From JAJPXC01 sp964628905 (GTDB lineage: Bacteria; Bacteroidota; Bacteroidia; Bacteroidales; Muribaculaceae), in the NCBI GenBank assembly GCA_964628905.1, contig CAZVNS010000002.1, forward strand, positions 1 through 64,000: a stretch of 64,000 bases of DNA. The letters are read 5' to 3'. Of the stretch, positions 44,599-53,282 are shown piece by piece. Positions within the stretch are counted from its first letter, which is position 1, and each line of letters begins with the position of its first letter. The notes under the pieces were generated by a model that was given only the letters and a program-made list of their open reading frames with translations, made no database searches and had not been told where the DNA came from. Position numbers and translations under genes: made by a program.

Positions 44599-45966
44599 AT
44601 GAAGATACTTCCTTATCTTATCGGAGTTGCCGCATCGCTGTGCGCCCTGGCCGCATGCAACGAGAGTGGCAACATCGGCTCATCGATAATACAGGACGAG
44701 ATACAGATTATCGTCGACTCAACCTACACTGTCACCGGCCACGCCGTCGACAATGAGCGCATACAGTCGCGCACCGTAACCCAGCTCTTAGGCCGAATCG
44801 ACGCGCAGGAATACGGCACTTTCGCCGCCGACTTCGTGACACAATACCTCCCGTCGAGCGCCCTCGACACCACAGGCATCTCCATCAACGACATCGACTC
44901 GCTACAGATGATACTCGCCGTGCCCCTCGGCGGTTTCGTCGGCGACTCCATAACCCCGATGGGCCTCACCATCTACGAGTTGACCGAACAATTGCAGTCG
45001 CCCATCTATTCCGACTTCGACCCCTCGGGATATTACGACTCATCTAAGCCCATATCCACTAAAATCTATGCCTGCAACGCTATGGGCGAATCCGACTCAG
45101 TGCAGGAACTCAGCTATCGCTACGTCACAGCCACACTCCCCCGCGAACTTGGCCAGCGACTCTACAAGGCTTATCTCGACAACCCCTCATCGTACCTCGA
45201 TCCATCGACATTTTCGCAGATATTCCGTGGACTGTATGTGGCCAACTCCTATGGCACAGGGCGCGTGATGAAGATAGCCGGCAACCAGTTGCGCTTGCAC
45301 TACCACAAGCCCGACACTACCTCCGCCGGCAATGATACGATAGTCAACGCTTACTCCAACTACTTCACCGTATCGCCTGAGGTGATCACCAACAACAATA
45401 TCCGGCTGCAAATGGCCCAGAGCATCCGACAGATGGCCCAGGCCGGCGACGCCGTCGTGCTCGCTCCTGCCGGCATGGACGTGGAAATGACCTTTCCCCT
45501 GGAGTCGATGCTCGAGCGCTACCGCAACAACCCCAACTCGCTCACCGTGGTCAACACCCTCAATCTCGACATCCCTGTTGAAGAGATTACCAACGACTAC
45601 GGTATCGAACCCCCGCAGTATCTGCTGATGGTGCTCACGTCGAAGCGTGACCAGTTCTTCGCCAAAAGCCAGGTGGTCGACAACATCACATCATTCTACA
45701 CCAACTACGACGCCACCAACCATCGCTACCGCTTCTCGGGCATGCGAGGCTACCTGCTGGAGATGCTCGACAAGGCCGAAATCACCCCCGACGACTACAC
45801 ATTCACCCTCACCCCGGTGAGCGTCGAAACCGAGACCACATCGTCGTACAGCTCCTCATATTATATAAGCGCCATTGTGCCTTACATCGACACACCCGCC
45901 ATGGCGCGCCTACTGCTCGACAAGGCGCAGATCAAGCTCACCTACTCCAAGCAATCGCTCCTGTAG
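44599..45966 (+). CDS. DUF4270 family lipoprotein
   Basis: This 455-residue lipoprotein has a signal peptide ending in LAAC with Cys20, followed by the DUF4270 body (VDSTYTVTGHAVDNERI and a YLPSSALDTTG region). The family occurs in Bacteroidota next to short glycogen-synthase genes; its function is unknown. It lies 12 bases after the glgA-like gene and is probably cotranscribed. Confidence 0.85.
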   Translation: MKILPYLIGVAASLCALAACNESGNIGSSIIQDEIQIIVDSTYTVTGHAVDNERIQSRTVTQLLGRIDAQEYGTFAADFVTQYLPSSALDTTGISINDIDSLQMILAVPLGGFVGDSITPMGLTIYELTEQLQSPIYSDFDPSGYYDSSKPISTKIYACNAMGESDSVQELSYRYVTATLPRELGQRLYKAYLDNPSSYLDPSTFSQIFRGLYVANSYGTGRVMKIAGNQLRLHYHKPDTTSAGNDTIVNAYSNYFTVSPEVITNNNIRLQMAQSIRQMAQAGDAVVLAPAGMDVEMTFPLESMLERYRNNPNSLTVVNTLNLDIPVEEITNDYGIEPPQYLLMVLTSKRDQFFAKSQVVDNITSFYTNYDATNHRYRFSGMRGYLLEMLDKAEITPDDYTFTLTPVSVETETTSSYSSSYYISAIVPYIDTPAMARLLLDKAQIKLTYSKQSLL

Positions 45967-45978
45967 GCCCACAAGGTG

Positions 45979-46009
45979 TTGGTGATTTCGCGGGAAATTG
46001 CTACCTTTG
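45979..46009 (+). promoter_or_regulatory. Promoter of tRNA-Thr
   Basis: TTG (45979-45981) and TACCTTTG (46002-46009) with a 20-nt gap form a full consensus promoter, giving a precursor with a leader of about 45 nt. Confidence 0.7.
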
Positions 46010-46060
46010 TGCCGCAAAATCGAGGAGCAGTCCCTGATTAGTGTAAAAAGATGTTTGCAA

Positions 46061-46134
46061 GCCGCAATAGCTCAGTCGGTTAGAGCATCTCATTCGTAAC
46101 GAGAAGGTCGTGGGTTCGAGTCCCACTCGCGGCT
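46061..46134 (+). tRNA. tRNA-Thr (anticodon CGT)
   Basis: The 74-nt cloverleaf has acceptor GCCGCAA/TCGCGGC, D arm GCTC/GAGC, anticodon loop TTCGTAA with anticodon CGT (reads ACG), and T arm GTGGG-TTCGAGT-CCCAC. CCA is not encoded. Two A.C mismatches occur, at 6:67 in the acceptor stem and 31:39 at the base of the anticodon loop. Confidence 0.93.
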
Positions 46135-46139
46135 CCGCA

Positions 46140-46179
46140 GCAACCGCCGCAAGCGCTTTGATGCGCTTGCGGCGGTTGC
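46140..46179 (+). terminator. Long hairpin after tRNA-Thr
   Basis: A perfect 17-bp stem (46140-46156 with 46163-46179) with loop TTTGAT begins 6 nt after the tRNA. There is no T-run, but it is well placed to end the tRNA transcript. Confidence 0.7.
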
Positions 46180-46191
46180 CACTTCTGCAGA

Positions 46192-46212
46192 CCCCGGCGC
46201 ACAGCGCCGGGG
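46192..46212. repeat. GC hairpin
   Basis: CCCCGGCGC-ACA-GCGCCGGGG, a perfect 9-bp stem, lies between the tRNA hairpin and the rplT terminator. Confidence 0.5.
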
Positions 46213-46267
46213 CACGGTAAGCTCCCCGCCTCGCTCCCGGCTGCTGTGCGGCCTCTGCAACACACAA

Positions 46268-46296
46268 GCAGGGCACCCCGGTGAGGGGTGCCCTGC
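46268..46296 (-). terminator. Hairpin after rplT
   Basis: A 12-bp stem GCAGGGCACCCC/GGGGTGCCCTGC (46268-46279 and 46285-46296) with loop GGTGA lies 27 nt after the rplT stop on the minus strand, the likely end of the thrS operon. Confidence 0.65.
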
Positions 46297-46322
46297 GTTG
46301 ATTATCGGTCGTGGTGACGATT

Positions 46323-46667
46323 TTATTTCACTTTGTCGACGATAGCCTTGAAGGCTGCGGGGTTGTTGAGGGCGAGGTCGGCGAGCACTTTGCGGTTGAT
46401 CTCGATGCCGGCCTTGTGGATGAGACCCATCAACTTAGAGTAAGTGAGGTCTTCCTGACGAGCTGCGGCGTTGATACGCTGGATCCACAGTGCGCGGAAT
46501 TCGCGTTTTTTGTTCTTGCGGTCGCGGTAGGCGTAGGTGAGACCTTTCTCCCAGGTGTTTTTGGCAACGGTCCACACGTTGCGACGGCAACCGAAGTAAC
46601 CGCGGGTGAGTTTCAGGATTTTTTTACGGCGAGCTCTTGAAGCTACGTGGTTTACTGATCTTGGCAT
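46323..46667 (-). CDS. rplT: 50S ribosomal protein L20
   Basis: This 114-residue basic protein has the L20 start (MPRSVNHVASRARRKKILK) and a conserved RDRKNKKREFRALWIQRIN segment. It binds 23S rRNA early in assembly. It is the last gene of the thrS-infC-rpmI-rplT operon. Confidence 0.97.
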   Translation of the reverse strand: MPRSVNHVASRARRKKILKLTRGYFGCRRNVWTVAKNTWEKGLTYAYRDRKNKKREFRALWIQRINAAARQEDLTYSKLMGLIHKAGIEINRKVLADLALNNPAAFKAIVDKVK

Positions 46668-46793
46668 TTTACTAAATGTTGTGAATGTTAGCGGCTGTTG
46701 CTCTTTATGTGCTAATCATTCGGTTAACTAAAAAATGTTCACGAATTAAAAAGAAATGGTTTCGATGACGTTGAAACCGTGCATCGGCGCTTA

Positions 46794-46991
46794 TTACTTA
46801 AGGCCGAGCAATGCCTTAACGGAGCCTTCGTTGGTGCGGTCAACCAAGCCAGAGTGGGTAAGGTTACGTTTCTGCTTCTTGGTTTTCTTGGTCAAGATGT
46901 GGCTCTTGAATGCATGTTTTCTCTTGATTCTTCCTGATCCGGTAAGGGCGAACCTCTTTTTGGCACCGGAGTTAGTTTTAATCTTGGGCAT
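46794..46991 (-). CDS. rpmI: 50S ribosomal protein L35
   Basis: This 65-residue protein has the L35 pattern (MPKIKTNSGAKKRFALTGSG, then KRKHAFKSHILTKK). The order infC-rpmI-rplT is conserved. About 126 bases separate it from rplT with nothing recognisable. Confidence 0.97.
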   Translation of the reverse strand: MPKIKTNSGAKKRFALTGSGRIKRKHAFKSHILTKKTKKQKRNLTHSGLVDRTNEGSVKALLGLK

Positions 46992-47053
46992 TTTTGTTAC
47001 TTTAAAATTATTAATTCGAGTTTATCTCTGTGAGATTTCAATGTGTCGGTGGT

Positions 47054-47662
47054 TCAAGCCTTCTTCTTGGGGGCGAGCATCAGTATCATGCGCTTCCCTT
47101 CGAGCACGGGCATTGACTCTACTTTGCCGTATTCCTCAAGGTCGTTGGCGAAGCGCAGCAGCAGTACCTCGCCTTGCTCCTTGAAGAGGATTGAGCGTCC
47201 TTTGAAGAACACGTAGGCCTTGACCTTCGAGCCTTCCTGCAGGAAGCCCTGGGCGTGCTTGAGTTTGAAGTTGTAGTCGTGGTCGTCGGTCTGAGGTCCG
47301 AAACGTATCTCCTTGACCACTACCTTCTGTGCCTTGGCTTTCTGCTCCTTGAGGCGCTTTTTCTGCTGGTAGAGGAGCTTCTGATAATCAAGAATCTTGC
47401 ACACCGGGGGCTCGGCAGTGGGGGAGATTTCGATCAGGTCGAGCTCCTGCTCCTCGGCGATGCGAAGTGCTTCGGCGATGGGGTAGATGCCGGGGGTGAC
47501 GTTGTCACCTACGAGGCGTACCTCACGTGCGCGTATGCGTTCATTGATTACATACGGGTCTTTGGTGTTGTCGCGTTGGCCGGGGCGGCGTTGCTGTGGT
47601 TTGGGGGCGCCGGCGCTCTTCATCGGAGGCTTGGGCCCGAAATGCATGGGTTTTTTCTGCAT
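47054..47662 (-). CDS. infC: Translation initiation factor IF-3
   Basis: This 202-residue protein has the IF3 N-domain (VINERIRAREVRLVGDN from about residue 38, then PVCKILDYQKLLYQQKK) and C-domain (KEIRFGPQTDDHDYNFKLKH). It has an extra Pro/Lys-rich N-terminal segment of ~35 residues. It lies 8 bases after thrS. If the family habit of starting near the VINERI segment applied, the N-terminal extension would be untranslated, but ATG 47662 fits the spacing. Confidence 0.95.
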   Translation of the reverse strand: MQKKPMHFGPKPPMKSAGAPKPQQRRPGQRDNTKDPYVINERIRAREVRLVGDNVTPGIYPIAEALRIAEEQELDLIEISPTAEPPVCKILDYQKLLYQQKKRLKEQKAKAQKVVVKEIRFGPQTDDHDYNFKLKHAQGFLQEGSKVKAYVFFKGRSILFKEQGEVLLLRFANDLEEYGKVESMPVLEGKRMILMLAPKKKA

Positions 47663-47670
47663 TCAGTAGA

Positions 47671-49608
47671 TTATTGATTTATCATTTGGTTGACCTCGTC
47701 AGTCATTTTCTGGGCAAAGGTAGCAATTTTCATCGTACCTTGATCCCCTTCGCCCTGTTTTCTTACGGAAACTTCACCATTTTCGGCTTCTTTTTCGCCT
47801 ACGATGAGCAGATAGGGGATGCGTTTGAGCTCGTTGTCGCGGATTTTGCGGCCAATCTTTTCGTTGCGGTCGTCGACGATGGTGCGCACATCGGCGATGT
47901 TGAGCTCGCGGGCTACCTGGTGGGCGTAGTCGTTGAACTTCTCGCTGATGGTGAGCACCACTGCCTGGTCGGGGGTGAGCCACAGGGGGAACTTGCCGGC
48001 GGTGTGCTCGAGGAGAACGGCCACGAAGCGCTCGAGCGAGCCGAAGGGGGCGCGGTGGATCATCACCGGGCGGTGCTTCTGGTTGTCAGAGCCGGTGTAT
48101 TCGAGCTGGAAGCGCTCGGGGAGGTTGTAGTCGACCTGGATGGTGCCGAGCTGCCAGCGGCGGCCGATGGCGTCCTTGACCATAAAGTCGAGCTTGGGCC
48201 CGTAGAATGCGGCTTCGCCCAGCTCGGTGCGGGCTTTGATACCCTTCTCCTTGCAGGCTTCGATGATGGCGCTTTCGGCCAGGTGCCAGTTTTCGTCTGA
48301 GCCGATGTATTTCTCCTTGTGTGCGGGGTCGCGGAGCGAGATCTGAGCCTCGTAGTTGTCGAAGCTGAGTGTCTTGAAGATGTAGAGGATGATGTCAATC
48401 ACCTTGAGGAACTCGTCCTTGATCTGGTCGGGGGCGCAGAAGAGGTGTGCGTCGTCCTGCGTGAAGCCGCGCACGCGGGTGAGTCCGTGGAGCTCGCCCG
48501 ACTGCTCGTAGCGGTAGACGGTGCCGAACTCGGCCAGGCGCAGGGGCAGGTCGCGGTAGGAGCGGGGAGCTGCCTTGAAGATTTCGCAGTGGTGGGGGCA
48601 GTTCATGGGCTTGAGCATGTACTCCTCGCCCTCCTCGGGGGTGTGTATGGGCTGGAAAGAGTCCTTGCCGTACTTTGCGTAGTGGCCTGAGGTGACGTAG
48701 AGTTGCTTGTTGCCGATATGAGGGGTGATCACCTGGAGGTAACCGTACTGCTTCTGTATCTTGCGGAGGAACTGCTCGAGGCGGTCGCGCAGGGCGGCGC
48801 CTTTGGGGAGCCACAGGGGGAGGCCGGCGCCTACGTTCTGGCTGAAGGCGAAGAGCTCCATCTCGCGGCCGAGCTTGCGGTGGTCGCGTTTCTTGGCCTC
48901 TTCGAGCAGGGCGAGGTACTCGTCGAGCATCTTTTTCTTGGGGAATGTGATGCCGTAGACGCGCACCAGCTGCCCGCGCTTCTCGTCGCCGCGCCAGTAG
49001 GCTCCGGCGAGCGATGTCACTTTGGCGGCCTTGATGGGGGCGGTGGTGGGGATGTGCGGGCCGCGGCACAGGTCGGTGAAGTCGCCCTGGGTGTAGGTGG
49101 TGATGTGGCCGTCCTCAAGCTCGTTGATGAGCTCGCACTTATATTTCTCGCCACGGTCGCCAAACATCTTCAGGGCGTCGGCCTTTGAGATGTCGCGGCG
49201 CACTATCTGCTCCTTGCGCTGGGCAAGTTCGAGCATCTTGGCCTCGATTTTGGGGAAGTCGGCCGATGTGATGGTGTGTCCGTTGGGGTCGATATCGTAG
49301 TAGAAGCCATTTTCGATGGCGGGGCCGATGCCGAATTTCACGCCGGGGAAGAGCTCCTGGAGAGCCTCGGCCAGCAGGTGTGCTGATGAGTGCCAGAAGG
49401 CGTGTTTGCCTTCGTGGTCATCCCACTTGAACAGCTGGATGGTGGCGTCGGTGGTGATGGGGCGGGTGAGGTCCCACGCCTCGGAGTTGACGTTGGCTGC
49501 CAATACGTCCTGAGCAAGGCGGGGGCTGATGCTCCGGGCAATCTCCAGGGGGGTAACGCCGCTTTCGTATTGCTTAACGTCGTTGTTGGGGAACGTGATG
49601 TTAATCAT
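47671..49608 (-). CDS. thrS: Threonine-tRNA ligase
   Basis: This is a 645-residue class II synthetase. The TGS domain covers about residues 1-62. The editing domain has HSSAHLL near 73-79, and the catalytic core has motif 2 region PMNCPHHCEIF and motif 3 GSLERFVAVLLEH. The anticodon-binding domain is C-terminal. It charges tRNA-Thr, and a tRNA-Thr gene lies nearby at 46061. It is first in the operon behind the -7 box at 49674. Confidence 0.97.
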   Translation of the reverse strand: MINITFPNNDVKQYESGVTPLEIARSISPRLAQDVLAANVNSEAWDLTRPITTDATIQLFKWDDHEGKHAFWHSSAHLLAEALQELFPGVKFGIGPAIENGFYYDIDPNGHTITSADFPKIEAKMLELAQRKEQIVRRDISKADALKMFGDRGEKYKCELINELEDGHITTYTQGDFTDLCRGPHIPTTAPIKAAKVTSLAGAYWRGDEKRGQLVRVYGITFPKKKMLDEYLALLEEAKKRDHRKLGREMELFAFSQNVGAGLPLWLPKGAALRDRLEQFLRKIQKQYGYLQVITPHIGNKQLYVTSGHYAKYGKDSFQPIHTPEEGEEYMLKPMNCPHHCEIFKAAPRSYRDLPLRLAEFGTVYRYEQSGELHGLTRVRGFTQDDAHLFCAPDQIKDEFLKVIDIILYIFKTLSFDNYEAQISLRDPAHKEKYIGSDENWHLAESAIIEACKEKGIKARTELGEAAFYGPKLDFMVKDAIGRRWQLGTIQVDYNLPERFQLEYTGSDNQKHRPVMIHRAPFGSLERFVAVLLEHTAGKFPLWLTPDQAVVLTISEKFNDYAHQVARELNIADVRTIVDDRNEKIGRKIRDNELKRIPYLLIVGEKEAENGEVSVRKQGEGDQGTMKIATFAQKMTDEVNQMINQ

Positions 49609-49673
49609 CTGATGGTCAATATATTGTAGTAATAATGATGGTTCTGTGCGTACAAGTGCGCAAAATCCGGACG

Positions 49674-49681
49674 CAAAGTTA
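49674..49681 (-). promoter_or_regulatory. -7 box of the thrS operon
   Basis: TAACTTTG on the minus strand (49681-49674), 65 nt before the thrS start. The -33 element is not clear. Confidence 0.55.
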
Positions 49682-49723
49682 CTAAAAATTTCTCAGAATT
49701 AAGCGCTTATTTCAGAATAAAAT

Positions 49724-49753
49724 AACCGGGCTAAAAAGTTTTTTAGCCCGGTT
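49724..49753 (-). terminator. Terminator downstream of alanine dehydrogenase
   Basis: A 13-bp stem AACCGGGCTAAAA/TTTTAGCCCGGTT (49724-49736 and 49741-49753) is followed on the minus strand by a T-rich stretch (ATTTTATT). It lies about 120 nt after the ald stop. Confidence 0.75.
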
Positions 49754-49782
49754 GTGGGGAAGAGGGCGATTGATGGAGGTGG

Positions 49783-49852
49783 TCGAATAAAATCGAGTTA
49801 AGTTGAGTTAAGTCGAGGGAGGGTCGAGTTAAGTCGAGGGGAGGTAGGTCGA
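49783..49852. repeat. TCGA-phased 10-bp repeats after ald
   Basis: TCGA or TTGA recurs at 49783, 49793, 49803, 49813, 49824, 49834 and 49849, with units like TCGAGTTAAG and TCGAGGGAGG, so the period is 10 with two slips. The tract fills the space between the ald stop hairpin and the terminator. Confidence 0.65.
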
Positions 49853-49868
49853 GGGGGCGAGAGCCCCC
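49853..49868. repeat. Small hairpin after the ald stop
   Basis: GGGGGC-GAGA-GCCCCC, a 6-bp G/C stem, lies 7 nt after the ald stop. Confidence 0.5.
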
Positions 49869-49875
49869 GGCGGGA

Positions 49876-50985
49876 TTACAGCTCGAGGGGGGTGTAGGTC
49901 ATGTCCCAGGCGCGGGCTACTGCCTCGCAGGTGATTTTGCCGTCGACGATGTTGACGCCTGCGGCGAGTCCGCGGCATGAGGCGCAGGCTGCGCGCCATC
50001 CCATGTCGGCCAGGCGCAGGGCGTAGGGCATTGTGGCGTTGGTAAGAGCCATAGTTGAGGTGTAGGGCACGGCTCCGGGGATGTTGGCCACGGCGTAGTG
50101 GACGATGCCGTCAACTTCGTATGTGGGGTTGGTGTGCGATGTGGGCACTGAGGTCTCGAAGCATCCGCCCTGGTCGATGGCCACGTCGACGAGCACGGTG
50201 CCGGGTGTCATCAGGCGGAGCATCTCCTTGGTGACGAGATGGGGAGCTTTTGCGCCGGGGATCAGCACCGAACCGATCACGAGGTCGGTGGTGGGGAGCT
50301 CCTTCTCGATGTTGTGGGTCGATGAGTAGAGGGTCTTCACGTTTTTGGGCAGCACTTCAGCCACGTGGCGCAGTGTGTCGAGGGAGATGTCGGTGATGGT
50401 GACGTCGGCGCCCAGACCGGCGGCCATCATGGCGGCGTTGCGTCCCACGGTGCCGGCGCCGAGGATGAGCACCTTGGCGGGGGGCACTCCGGGAACGCCT
50501 CCGATGAGTTTGCCTTTGCCACCTTGGGGTTTCTCAAGGAAGCGAGCGCCTTCCTGAACTGACATGCGGCCTGCCACTTCGCTCATGGGTGTGAGCAGGG
50601 GGAGTCCGCGTCCGTCGCGTCCGGTCACTGTCTCGTAGGCGATGCAGGTGGCGCCTGACTTGAGCATGGCTTCGGTCAGGGCCAGGTCGCTTGCGAAGTG
50701 GAAGTAGGTGAACAGCAGCTGCCCTTTCTTTACCAGCGGGTATTCGGGTTCGATGGGCTCTTTGACCTTGATGATCATGTCGGCAGCGGCGTAAACATCC
50801 TCGATGGTGGGGAGTATCTTGGCGCCTGCGGCCTCGTATTCGGCGTCGGTGAAGCCTGTGCCTTGGCCGGCGGTGGCTTGAACGTAGACGGTATGTCCGT
50901 GGTTGACGAGTTCCTTCACTCCGGCGGGGGTAGCGCCTACACGGTTCTCATTGTTTTTAATCTCTTTGGGAATACCGATAATCAT
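49876..50985 (-). CDS. ald: Alanine dehydrogenase
   Basis: This 369-residue NAD-dependent enzyme interconverts L-alanine and pyruvate plus ammonia. The N-terminus IGIPKEIKNNENRVGATPAG is typical. The catalytic Lys lies in IKVKEPIEPEY (about 73-75) and His in YFHFASD (about 96). The Rossmann loop is GAGTVGRNAA (about 176-185). It is a single-gene unit with its own -7 box. Confidence 0.95.
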   Translation of the reverse strand: MIIGIPKEIKNNENRVGATPAGVKELVNHGHTVYVQATAGQGTGFTDAEYEAAGAKILPTIEDVYAAADMIIKVKEPIEPEYPLVKKGQLLFTYFHFASDLALTEAMLKSGATCIAYETVTGRDGRGLPLLTPMSEVAGRMSVQEGARFLEKPQGGKGKLIGGVPGVPPAKVLILGAGTVGRNAAMMAAGLGADVTITDISLDTLRHVAEVLPKNVKTLYSSTHNIEKELPTTDLVIGSVLIPGAKAPHLVTKEMLRLMTPGTVLVDVAIDQGGCFETSVPTSHTNPTYEVDGIVHYAVANIPGAVPYTSTMALTNATMPYALRLADMGWRAACASCRGLAAGVNIVDGKITCEAVARAWDMTYTPLEL

Positions 50986-51037
50986 AGTTTTTTTGGTTAT
51001 TTAAGGTGATGGGTATGGATAATGTTGAAACAATGTC

Positions 51038-51045
51038 CAAATATA
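51038..51045 (-). promoter_or_regulatory. -7 box of ald
   Basis: TATATTTG on the minus strand (51045-51038), 52 nt before the start codon. No clear -33. Confidence 0.5.
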
Positions 51046-51094
51046 GTAATTAGCCAAAAAATATGAATAAAAATCAGAAAATTTTCCAAAAAAA

Positions 51095-52405
51095 TCAATC
51101 GAAGCGCATCGAGGCGGTGGGTTGCAGGCGCGCTATCGTGCGCGAGGGGATGAGCATGATGGCCAGGGTGAGGATTACTACGCCAAGGTTGACCGCCGCT
51201 ATCTGCCACCCGACGAGGCTCACGGGCACTGCGTCGAGGTAGTATGCCTCGGGGTTAAGGGGGGCAAAGTGGTAGTGCTGCTGCAACAAGGCTAATCCTA
51301 AGGCGATTACGTTGCCGATCAGCAGTCCCAAGGCCACGATGCGGCAAGCTATCAGCGAGAATATGGAGGTGATTTGGCGGTTGGTGGCACCGAGCGACTT
51401 GAGTATGCCGATCATGCGTATGCGCTCGAGGATGAGTATGAACAGGCTTGACAGCAGGGTGAAGGCTCCTACGGCCCCCATCAGGGCGAGTATCACCACG
51501 ACGTTGGTGTTGAGCAGTTCGAGCCAGTTGAGCCACACTCCCGCAGTGTCGAAGATGTCGGAGATCACCCATGGGCCCGCCTCCATGCCGAGTGCTTGGG
51601 CTTGCAGTTGATATTGCGACAGTCCGCCTATGATATTGCTGCGCACACTGGCCACAGAGTCAAGCGCAAGCCCGCGTATCTCAATTGATTGCGAGTTGTC
51701 TTGGGGAAATCCGGCGATGCGGTTGAGCATAGCGAGCGAGCCGTAGCATTGCAGGCGGTCGCGGTCGGGGAAGTTGGTGTTGTATACGCCGGCTACAGTC
51801 AGGCGGCGTTGGCGCAGGTTGCCGTCGGTGAAGAAGAAGGCGTCGATGCGGTCACCGCTGCCAACCCCTAAGGCTTCGGATACATGTTGTGAAATCACGA
51901 TGGAGTTGGCGGCTTCGGTGTCGCTCCAATCGGGCAGGGAGCCGCTGACCAGTGCGTCGCGGAGGAAGGCGTAGTCCATCGTCGGGGAGAAGCCTGAGAT
52001 GCGCGCCCCCACAAAGTCGGAGTCGGTGCGGAGCACCCCTTCGCGATGAGTGGCCATCACCACCGAGGCTACAGCAGGCGCCATCCTCCCCACCACCTGT
52101 GAGAGCGTCGAGTCGATGCCTTGTGGCTTGGCTGCTTCCGGGTCGGCCTCGTAGGCGTAATTCAGGGCGAGGTCATTGTGGTTGGTGATGGTGATTGAGG
52201 GGTCGAGCGAGGTGATTTTGGCGGTGATATCGTGCTTAAAACCTACGACGATCGCCACTGCTAAAATCATCACTGTCAGCGACAGAGCGAGTCCGCTCAC
52301 GGCGATCCAGGCCGATGGCGACCGCCACAGGCCGTCGGCGCCGCCGCCCACCCTTGAGGCCACGATGCGCGCTATGCCTTTATGTTGAGAATTACCCTTG
52401 CTCAT
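51095..52405 (-). CDS. LolE/FtsX-type ABC transporter permease
   Basis: This 436-residue inner-membrane permease has four transmembrane helices (about 32-58, 295-325, 345-370 and 395-425) with a large periplasmic domain between the first and second, the MacB/FtsX/LolE layout. The cytoplasmic loop IRMIGILKSLGATNRQI is characteristic. It probably extracts lipoproteins or exports a substrate with an ATPase encoded elsewhere; none is adjacent. The -7 box lies only 10 nt before the start. Confidence 0.85.
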   Translation of the reverse strand: MSKGNSQHKGIARIVASRVGGGADGLWRSPSAWIAVSGLALSLTVMILAVAIVVGFKHDITAKITSLDPSITITNHNDLALNYAYEADPEAAKPQGIDSTLSQVVGRMAPAVASVVMATHREGVLRTDSDFVGARISGFSPTMDYAFLRDALVSGSLPDWSDTEAANSIVISQHVSEALGVGSGDRIDAFFFTDGNLRQRRLTVAGVYNTNFPDRDRLQCYGSLAMLNRIAGFPQDNSQSIEIRGLALDSVASVRSNIIGGLSQYQLQAQALGMEAGPWVISDIFDTAGVWLNWLELLNTNVVVILALMGAVGAFTLLSSLFILILERIRMIGILKSLGATNRQITSIFSLIACRIVALGLLIGNVIALGLALLQQHYHFAPLNPEAYYLDAVPVSLVGWQIAAVNLGVVILTLAIMLIPSRTIARLQPTASMRFD

Positions 52406-52415
52406 AAATTTACCG

Positions 52416-52423
52416 CAAATATA
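52416..52423 (-). promoter_or_regulatory. -7 box of the ABC permease gene
   Basis: TATATTTG on the minus strand (52423-52416) ends 10 nt before the start at 52405, so the 5' UTR is only a few bases long. Confidence 0.55.
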
Positions 52424-52467
52424 GCGAAAAAAGAGCCTTCAGCGTGCATCACTTAGCGGATTTTGAC

Positions 52468-52475
52468 TACATTCG
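52468..52475 (+). promoter_or_regulatory. -7 box of aroE
   Basis: TACATTCG lies 16 nt before the aroE start and is divergent from the permease promoter 45 bp away. Confidence 0.4.
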
Positions 52476-52491
52476 CGACATAATACCTTAA

Positions 52492-53268
52492 ATGTTGAGT
52501 AATATGTCACCTCATCAATACGCACGCCTGTTCGGGCTGATTGGCTACCCCTTGGGCCACTCATTCTCGCAAAACTACTTCAATCAGAAGTTTGAGTCGG
52601 AGCATATCGACGCTCATTACACCAACTTCGAGTTGCCCGACATCGGCGACCTGATGGAGGTGGTGGCCGAGTATCCCAACTTGTGCGGGCTCAACGTCAC
52701 CATCCCCCATAAGGAGCAGGTGCTCCCCTATATGGATGAGATGGATCCCGATGCCGCCAAAATCGGAGCTGTCAACGTGATAAAGTTTATCAGGGGCAAA
52801 GGTGACGAACTGCGCTTCAAGGGGTACAACTCCGATGTGATTGGTTTCACAGACTCTCTGTCGCCACTGCTCAAACCCGATCAGAAGAAGGCGCTGATAC
52901 TCGGCGCCGGCGGCGCTGCAAAGGCCGTGCGCCAGGGATTGATTAACTTGGGCATCGAGCCCACCTATGTGTCGCGCACAGCCCGCGAGGGTGTGATCAC
53001 TTACGCCGACCTCACTCCCGAGGTGATGGCCGACCATCTGATCATCGTCAACACCACCCCTTTAGGCATGTATCCGCACATCGACAGTTGCCCGGATATC
53101 CCTTACGACATGCTCACACCCCGCCATCTGTGCTACGACCTGCTCTATAACCCTGACGAGACGCTGTTTATGAAGCGTGCCGCGGAATATGGCGCTGAGG
53201 CCAAGAACGGGCTGGAGATGCTGCTGCTGCAAGCCTTCGCGGCTTGGAAAATCTGGAACGAGAAATAG
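52492..53268 (+). CDS. aroE: Shikimate dehydrogenase
   Basis: This 258-residue enzyme reduces 3-dehydroshikimate to shikimate with NADPH. The N-terminal substrate domain has LGHSFSQNYFN (21-31), catalytic Lys74 (NVTIPHKE) and Asp115 (GYNSD). The nucleotide-binding loop is LGAGGAAKAV. Length is normal, though an ATG at 52504 is an alternative start. It precedes comEC by 14 bases. Confidence 0.94.
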   Translation: MLSNMSPHQYARLFGLIGYPLGHSFSQNYFNQKFESEHIDAHYTNFELPDIGDLMEVVAEYPNLCGLNVTIPHKEQVLPYMDEMDPDAAKIGAVNVIKFIRGKGDELRFKGYNSDVIGFTDSLSPLLKPDQKKALILGAGGAAKAVRQGLINLGIEPTYVSRTAREGVITYADLTPEVMADHLIIVNTTPLGMYPHIDSCPDIPYDMLTPRHLCYDLLYNPDETLFMKRAAEYGAEAKNGLEMLLLQAFAAWKIWNEK

Positions 53269-53282
53269 TCCCGGATTTTTAG

